A stretch of DNA of 8,148 nucleotides from Alphaproteobacteria bacterium (GTDB lineage: Bacteria; Pseudomonadota; Alphaproteobacteria; RF32; CAG-239). The translations under genes and the position numbers were made by a program. Shown one piece after another: positions 1 through 4,084 of the stretch. The stretch is from positions 1 through 8,148 of the forward strand of contig DPKR01000078.1 of NCBI GenBank assembly GCA_003542415.1, read 5' to 3'. The first letter of the stretch is position 1. Each line of letters starts with the position of its first letter. Under the pieces are notes generated by a model. It did no database searches and was not told where the DNA came from. It saw only the letters and a list, made by a program, of their open reading frames with translations.

Positions 1-95
1 GGCTTAGATGGAGTAGAAATAAGAAGCGGAAAAATTTTAGTGTACACAAAAGTACATGAATTTTTCCGCTTTGCAATTTCTGCTCTGGATGAGCC
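1..95. repeat. Long imperfect palindrome (hairpin) 3' of the outer-membrane protein gene
   Basis: The sequence folds on itself. AAGCGGAAAAATT at 24-36 is perfectly complementary to 59-71. Inside it, TGTAC (41-45) pairs with GTACA (52-56) around the six-base loop 46-51. Outside it, 11-20 pairs with 76-85 at 9 of 10 positions, and GGCT (1-4) mirrors AGCC (92-95) across poorly matched bases. The element begins 14 bp beyond the stop codon of the minus-strand gene at 109-675, where a transcript end would be expected, so a terminator or 3' mRNA-stabilising role is possible. It is longer than a normal intrinsic terminator and lacks a U-tract just after the stem. Its central core resembles the repeats at 3317-3335 and 3419-3437, so it may instead be a dispersed palindromic repeat. 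It may extend past the left edge of the window. Confidence 0.65.
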
Positions 96-108
96 ATTAT
101 ACGAACTT

Positions 109-675
109 TTAGAACATGTAGCGAAGACCTGCGGTCACTTCCTTTAAGTTGTTAACACGTTTCATACCAAGATAGGTGTAGCGGCCCATCACACGCATTG
201 CAAAATGTTCATTGAAGTCATACTGCATACCAACGCCTGCGCGATAGCCGATTCTGTTTTGGCTTTTAGAGGCTATGTCCGGATATCTGAAATCAAAACG
301 ATAGTTGGCAAGCCCAAGCGAACCGAGCAAATTAAATTGGCTGCAACCGACCGGTGCATAACCATACCAATCGGCACCATATGCCAAAAATTCGGCAGAA
401 TGCTTTTCACCATTGATTGTTTTCTTTTCTTTGAAAGATTGTTGATAAAAAGCTTCCAATCCCCAATAGCCATACATACGTGCACCCAAATTGATTGAAG
501 GTGAATGATAACTTTCCTTCATTCTTTTTGCCGCTCCGCCGAATTTTGCATTGCTGTAAATATAGTCAACGCCGACATACGGCTTCATTTCGTTATAAAC
601 ATCTGTCCAATAACCGGCATGCGCCTGAAAAGCAAAAACACTGGCAACCCCGGCAAGTAATAATGTTTTTTTCAT
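109..675 (-). CDS. Outer-membrane beta-barrel (porin-family) protein
   Basis: Encodes 188 residues. Residues 1-20 form a classic Sec signal peptide (lysines at 2-3, hydrophobic stretch, cleavage expected after AHA at 18-20). The mature part has alternating hydrophobic and polar strands rich in Tyr, Phe and Gly (for example around YVGVDYIY, GYWGLEAFYQQ, FNLLGSLGLANY and YRAGVGMQYDF) and ends in the aromatic Phe (RYMF) typical of proteins inserted by the BAM machinery. The size suits a small eight-stranded barrel of the OmpA/Opa-like 'porin family', without a peptidoglycan-binding domain. The ATG at 673-675 is chosen because the signal peptide starts there and AGGAG (686-690, minus strand) lies 10 bp upstream. 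A longer reading frame back to 921 would run through the intergenic region into the divergent gene. The ligand or role cannot be told from sequence; it could be an adhesin, structural or immune-exposed surface protein. Confidence 0.85.
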   Translation of the reverse strand: MKKTLLLAGVASVFAFQAHAGYWTDVYNEMKPYVGVDYIYSNAKFGGAAKRMKESYHSPSINLGARMYGYWGLEAFYQQSFKEKKTINGEKHSAEFLAYGADWYGYAPVGCSQFNLLGSLGLANYRFDFRYPDIASKSQNRIGYRAGVGMQYDFNEHFAMRVMGRYTYLGMKRVNNLKEVTAGLRYMF

Positions 676-813
676 ATTAAATATACTCCTATTTATAAAT
701 AGTTGTGTTGAATTAATCCTAAAGTTCATGGAGCTATATATTCTGCAAAATTGAATTTTAAATAGTGCAGATAAAAAAATTTTGTGATATGAAAAATCCG
801 TAGGAGAAAATAA
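676..813. promoter_or_regulatory. Divergent intergenic region
   Basis: This 138-bp AT-rich stretch separates the start codons of the outer-membrane protein (leftward) and the uracil-DNA glycosylase (rightward), so it should carry promoters for both. It holds a ribosome-binding site on each strand: AGGAG at 686-690 (minus) and AGGAG at 802-806 (plus, 7 bp before ATG). TATA-rich stretches such as 735-742 and TTGAAT-like hexamers at 708-713 and 751-756 are present, but none pairs with a partner hexamer at 16-18 bp well enough to name a -35/-10 pair. A short inverted repeat, AAAATT-G-AATTTT (747-759), lies in the middle. The regulatory role is inferred from position. Confidence 0.45.
689..702. 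promoter_or_regulatory. 14-bp perfect palindrome overlapping a Shine-Dalgarno
   Basis: CTATTTATAAATAG is its own reverse complement. It lies just 5' of, and overlaps by two bases, the AGGAG ribosome-binding site (686-690, minus strand) of the outer-membrane protein gene. It could be an operator half-buried in the leader or a weak RNA stem near the ribosome-binding site. It is entirely A/T except for its two ends, so chance occurrence in AT-rich DNA is plausible. Confidence 0.3.
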
Positions 814-1449
814 ATGCCTTTTTGCAATCCGGATATAAATTGTGCCAAGTGCGAACGTCTGCTCGCTTTTCGGCTTCAAAATCGGCAAAAATTTCCGAGC
901 TATCACAACGGTCCGGTTCATTCTTTCGGCGCGCTTGAAGCTCAGGTTTTGGTTGTCGGCCTAGCACCGGGTTTAAACGGTGCCAACCAAACAAATCGCC
1001 CATTCACAAATGACTATGCCGGCGACATTTTATATCCTGCCCTAAAAAAATATAACTTTGCCAGCGGCAACTATGGCAAAATCAAAAATGACGGATTCGA
1101 ACTCAAAAATATTCGCATCACAAATGCCGTACGTTGCGTCCCACCTCAAAACAAAGTCACAGGCGATGAGCTCAAAAATTGCCGCCCTTTTTTGATTGAT
1201 GAAATGAAAGCTATGCCAAACTTGAAAATCATATTAAGCTTAGGCTCGGTTGCACACAATGCTGTTTTAGGCGCGCTTGGCTACAAACTCTCTGCTTTCA
1301 AATTTGCGCATGGTGCAACTCATTTTTTAAAAGAACACAACCTTATTTTGCTCAATTCTTATCACACTTCGCGTTATAATATCAACACCGGTGTCTTAAC
1401 CCCCCAAATGTTTGACAGCATCATCAAAAAAATGAAAGAACTTCTATGA
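814..1449 (+). CDS. Family-5 uracil-DNA glycosylase (UDGb type)
   Basis: Encodes 211 residues, the normal size for family-5 UDGs, which remove uracil and some other deaminated bases from DNA to begin base-excision repair in the cytoplasm. Motif 1 is GLAPG (49-53) followed by GANQT (56-60) and RPFTNDYAG (62-70), containing the Asp expected at the UDGb active site (D67). A second conserved block is NAVRCVPPQNK (104-114). The C-terminal His motif is SYHTSRYN (182-189). Four cysteines, C10 and C13 (CxxC near the N terminus), C108 and C123, match the usual [4Fe-4S] ligands. Start: ATG 814 follows AGGAG at 802-806 by 7 bp. The stop overlaps the next ATG by 4 bp (ATGA), so the two genes are translationally coupled. 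Departures from family consensus are Asn instead of Gly before the Asp and Thr instead of Pro in the His motif. Family assignment is confident; exact base specificity is not. Confidence 0.9.
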   Translation: MPFCNPDINCAKCERLLAFRLQNRQKFPSYHNGPVHSFGALEAQVLVVGLAPGLNGANQTNRPFTNDYAGDILYPALKKYNFASGNYGKIKNDGFELKNIRITNAVRCVPPQNKVTGDELKNCRPFLIDEMKAMPNLKIILSLGSVAHNAVLGALGYKLSAFKFAHGATHFLKEHNLILLNSYHTSRYNINTGVLTPQMFDSIIKKMKELL

Positions 1450-3230
1450 AACAAAGTTTAAAAAACATCTTAAGTCTGCTCTTTTTTATCATATCTTTTG
1501 TTTGCCTGTTTGTTTTGATTCAAACAAAACATATCTGGGGAAATGTTTATATTGAGCAAATTTTAATCAATCTTGCAGATGGTGTTTTGCAAGCCTCGAA
1601 CAAACTTCTTTTGGGTTATGCCATCAGTGCCGTTTTAGGCATTGTTAGTGCCATCGCGTTTTCATTGTTTATCAAACAAAACAAATATCTCGTTTTGATC
1701 AGTAGTTTTTGCCTTGCGTTTTGCCTGTATCAAATCGGTATTTTTTCTTATATATTTCACAAAACAGTTTATACAAAACTATATGAACAAGAATATATTT
1801 ATCCTCAAAACCTGACCTATACTTTTTCAAATCAAAAAAGAAACCTGATTGTTATTTATCTGGAATCAATAGAAGAAAATTATGCCATATCGCCGAATTT
1901 AAGCTCAAACCTTATCCCTCATATATACGCTCATATGAAAACCCATCTTTCTTTTGAGGGATTCCGTCAATTAAAGCACCAAGATTTTACAGCTGCCGCT
2001 ATGGTTGAAAGTTTATGCGCCGTGCCTTATAAACACTCAATCTTAAAAGGTCACACAGGTTATCAAAACTATTTGGCAAATCTTGTTTGCTACCCTGAAA
2101 TTTTAGAGCAAAACGGCTATCAAACGGTGTTCATAAAAGGCGCCGACATAGATTTTGCAAAAGCAAACCTTTTCTTTTCGTCTCACGGTTTTCAAACAGT
2201 GATGGGCAAAACAGAGCTTGAACAAAAATATCCCGCCTACCCTTTAAAAGAAAACAAAGGTGCTTTTTCGGGTTATAGCGATGAAGCGCTCTATGAAATG
2301 GTCAAATTGGAGCTTTTGAATTTAAACAAATCAAACAAACCTTTTGCTTTGGGTTTTATCACACTTGATACCCATACACCTGATTATCATTTAGGCAAAT
2401 CGTGCACCGGCACACCATTTAATAAAGAAGATGTTGTGCGTTGTGCAGATACCCTACTTGCAAATTTTTTAGATTGGCTTAAAGAACAACCGTTTTATTC
2501 CGATACAACCGTCTTTGTTTTAGGTGATCATATAGAAACAGGCAACAACAGCCTTTATCCAAAAGAAAAAAATCGCAAAATCGTCAACTTTGTTTTAAAT
2601 CCATCTCCTGTTTTCCCTGAAAAACCGCACACGGCATTTACAACGCTTGATATTGCCCCAACTGTTTTGAATGCCCTTGGCATCAGTTTCGGTCAAAACG
2701 GCTTTGGTTTAGGCCGTTCACTTTTGCAGGAAAAACAAACCTTGCTTGAAAAGATGGGCTATAAACTTGAAACAGAACTGATGAAATCTTCAAAAATTTA
2801 CGATTCGTTTGAAACGGTCAAAATCAATACCGAACCCTCATATCACCTTTATGCCCCCTTCGGCCTAGAGCTCTCAACGACTGCAGAAATCAGCCGTTTT
2901 GCGACCTATTCAAACAAAATTTTAGATGCTGTTTTTTTAAGCGAATTGTCGTTTAGCCTGCCTGAAACATCTGCAAACAGCCTTTCTTTAAGCTTAAAAT
3001 ATAAAATTATGTTGGCCTCAAAAAACAAACGTTCCATCAAGGTTGTGGCTAATGGTCAAATCGTTGATACCCTTGTTGTCACAAACAAAGACATTCAACC
3101 CCTTTCAAAAACAATTGCTATCCCGACAAACTTATTAAACCAAAACAAACTCTTGCTCAATTTTGAGGATGAAGAACCGCTTGCATATTCCCTACCCATT
3201 GGCATTTTGAGCTTAAAACTAAATCCATAA
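1446..3230 (+). CDS. OpgB-like phosphoglycerol transferase (LTA synthase/sulfatase superfamily)
   Basis: Encodes a 594-residue inner-membrane protein. Three hydrophobic segments at about 8-26, 54-76 and 81-104 are followed by a periplasmic alkaline-phosphatase-fold domain. Catalytic features of the LTA-synthase/OpgB group are present: the metal ligand in VIYLES (E140), the nucleophile Thr in QDFTAAAMVESLC (T182, matching the WTIAGMVASQC region of OpgB), LDTHTPD (H310), a conserved SC...VRCADTLLANFL block (319-342), and GDHIETGNN (D361, H362) corresponding to the DHLAMNN motif. The OpgB family moves phosphoglycerol from phosphatidylglycerol onto periplasmic glucans; related enzymes add phosphoglycerol or phosphoethanolamine to other envelope glycans. 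Residues ~440-594 form an extra beta-rich C-terminal part that I cannot assign. The ATG lies inside the UDG stop region (ATGA, 4-bp overlap) and no independent Shine-Dalgarno is needed. The acceptor glycan is unknown, so a gene symbol is withheld. Confidence 0.83.
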   Translation: MKQSLKNILSLLFFIISFVCLFVLIQTKHIWGNVYIEQILINLADGVLQASNKLLLGYAISAVLGIVSAIAFSLFIKQNKYLVLISSFCLAFCLYQIGIFSYIFHKTVYTKLYEQEYIYPQNLTYTFSNQKRNLIVIYLESIEENYAISPNLSSNLIPHIYAHMKTHLSFEGFRQLKHQDFTAAAMVESLCAVPYKHSILKGHTGYQNYLANLVCYPEILEQNGYQTVFIKGADIDFAKANLFFSSHGFQTVMGKTELEQKYPAYPLKENKGAFSGYSDEALYEMVKLELLNLNKSNKPFALGFITLDTHTPDYHLGKSCTGTPFNKEDVVRCADTLLANFLDWLKEQPFYSDTTVFVLGDHIETGNNSLYPKEKNRKIVNFVLNPSPVFPEKPHTAFTTLDIAPTVLNALGISFGQNGFGLGRSLLQEKQTLLEKMGYKLETELMKSSKIYDSFETVKINTEPSYHLYAPFGLELSTTAEISRFATYSNKILDAVFLSELSFSLPETSANSLSLSLKYKIMLASKNKRSIKVVANGQIVDTLVVTNKDIQPLSKTIAIPTNLLNQNKLLLNFEDEEPLAYSLPIGILSLKLNP

Positions 3231-3273
3231 AACAAATACGTCTTATATTTCAAAACATATCCCCTAACCAAAA

Positions 3274-3355
3274 TCTTCGTCCGGCGTGCGTTAATACGCA
3301 GAAAGTTTTGAGCGCGGTGTACAAAAAAGGTACATAAGCGAAAATATTTCAAGTA
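3274..3355. repeat. Direct repeat copy 1
   Basis: First of two copies spaced exactly 102 bp apart. The first 71 bases (3274-3344) are identical to 3376-3446, and the match continues to 3355 with two substitutions (3345 and 3346). The copy contains a TGCGT-TAAT-ACGCA mini-hairpin followed by a larger hairpin whose tip is the TGTAC/GTACA core at 3317-3335. The two substitutions interrupt the outer stem of the larger hairpin that is perfect in copy 2. This copy has the left arm TCTTCGTCCGGC but no right arm of its own before copy 2 starts. Confidence 0.95.
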
Positions 3356-3370
3356 ACTAACGTATTTCAT

Positions 3371-3481
3371 AAAAGTCTTCGTCCGGCGTGCGTTAATACG
3401 CAGAAAGTTTTGAGCGCGGTGTACAAAAAAGGTACATAAGCGAAAAACTTTCAAGTAGTAACCAGCCGGACGAAGACTTTT
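3371..3481. mobile_element. Palindromic/MITE-like element bounded by a 17-bp inverted repeat
   Basis: AAAAGTCTTCGTCCGGC at 3371-3387 is perfectly complementary to 3465-3481. The 111-bp unit encloses direct repeat copy 2 and folds into an outer 17-bp stem plus two inner hairpins: TGCGT/ACGCA (3389-3402, loop TAAT), and GAAAGTTTT (3403-3411) with AAAACTTTC (3444-3452), capped by the TGTAC/GTACA core. The unit can also be read as 16-bp terminal inverted repeats flanked by TA (3370-3371 and 3481-3482), the target duplication known for IS630/Tc1-mariner-type elements. No transposase is encoded, so it would be non-autonomous. The right arm supplies part of the rex stop codon. A bidirectional terminator between the convergent genes is an alternative or additional role. 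The structure is seen directly; mobility is inferred. Confidence 0.55.
3376..3457. repeat. Direct repeat copy 2
   Basis: Second copy of the 82-base repeat, offset 102 bp from copy 1, with 71 identical bases followed by an 11-base tail with two differences. Here the outer stem of the main inner hairpin is a perfect 9 bp. Core at 3419-3437: GTGTACAAAAAAGGTACAT. Confidence 0.95.
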
Positions 3482-4082
3482 ACAGTTTGAGACGCAAAAA
3501 ACCGCTCACAATATTTTCGTAATAAACAATCACATTGTCGGGAACTTTAATGATACAAGGCGTAAAATTCCATATAAATTTTATACCGAGATAAACCAAT
3601 TCATCTGCTATTTTTTGAGCGGCCTGCGGCGGAACAGCCAAAATTACTGTATCAACTTTCATAACCTTTATTTGCTCTTTAAGGCTCTTGATATCATAAA
3701 CAGGCTTACCGTTAATCAGCTGCCCGATTTTTGATTTATCGTTGTCAAAAAGCGCCAAAATATTGATCCCATAATCTTTAAAATCGGCATATTGCGTTAA
3801 GGCTGTTGCCAAATGACCGGCCCCAATCACGAATATATTTGTTTTTTTGTTGAAAGAAAGCTTCTTTTCAATACTTTTTTTCAAATCCGAAACTTTGTAT
3901 CCGTACTTTGGCAGTCCCTGAATATTGCAAACAGCAATATCTTTTCTGACTTGAGAATCATCAATTTTCAAAAGGGCGGCAATCTCATTGCTTGAAACAA
4001 ATTCCTGCTCATTTAATGTATAATTTAAAATGCAGTGATAAAGCGTCAAACGGTGTATCAATTTTCCCGAGATTGCCGACAT
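3480..4082 (-). CDS. rex: Redox-sensing transcriptional repressor Rex
   Basis: Encodes 200 residues. Rex dimers bind operators of fermentation and anaerobic respiration genes while NADH is low and let go when NADH rises. The N-terminal winged helix spans about 1-77 and has the conserved SSNEIAALL (30-38) and the recognition segment SQVRKDI (43-49), then GYKVSDL (61-67). The Rossmann domain starts at FVIGAGHLATAL (84-95), followed by LFDNDKSKIG (111-120) with the acidic residue that contacts NAD(H) ribose (D113), VILAVPP (146-152) and the C-terminal WNFTP...VPDNVIVYYEN (171-190) typical of Rex. The third Gly of the usual GxGxxG is Ala (A92). The ATG lies 2 bp after the adhE stop, with GAAGGGAAG inside the end of adhE as its ribosome-binding site (about 11 bp spacing), so it is co-translated with adhE. 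The stop codon coincides with the inverted-repeat arm at 3465-3481. Assignment is confident; autoregulation of this operon is inferred. Confidence 0.93.
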   Translation of the reverse strand: MSAISGKLIHRLTLYHCILNYTLNEQEFVSSNEIAALLKIDDSQVRKDIAVCNIQGLPKYGYKVSDLKKSIEKKLSFNKKTNIFVIGAGHLATALTQYADFKDYGINILALFDNDKSKIGQLINGKPVYDIKSLKEQIKVMKVDTVILAVPPQAAQKIADELVYLGIKFIWNFTPCIIKVPDNVIVYYENIVSGFLRLKL

Positions 4083-4084
4083 TT

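Larger units (their letters stand above)
3231..3479. other. Intergenic region between convergent genes, filled with repeats
   Basis: This 249-bp gap separates the 3' ends of the OpgB-like gene (plus) and rex (minus). Positions 3231-3273 are AT-rich with no visible gene or canonical terminator. From 3274 onward nearly every base belongs to two direct repeat copies and the inverted repeat around the second. A minus-strand frame is open across the region and back into the end of the OpgB-like gene, but it has no ribosome-binding site and merely reads through the repeats, so I do not call it a gene. Confidence 0.8.

Noticed and set aside
703..717. Possible Rex operator (TTGTGTTGAATTAAT) in the divergent intergenic region
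   Set aside because: Only the left TTGTG half resembles the Rex consensus; the inverted right half (CACAA/AACAA) is missing.
676..921. N-terminal extension of the beta-barrel gene to a start at 921
   Set aside because: It would place 82 residues before a perfect signal peptide, cover the divergent promoter region and overlap the UDG gene. The ATG at 673-675 has its own AGGAG.
3095..3454. 119-residue minus-strand open frame across the repeat region
   Set aside because: It overlaps the end of the OpgB-like gene antisense, has no ribosome-binding site, and its apparent peptide repeat is simply translated DNA repeat. It is kept only as a note on frame compatibility.
3274..3457. CRISPR array
   Set aside because: Only two copies, with a long repeat unit (82 bases), a short 20-base spacer, internal palindromes and no cas genes.
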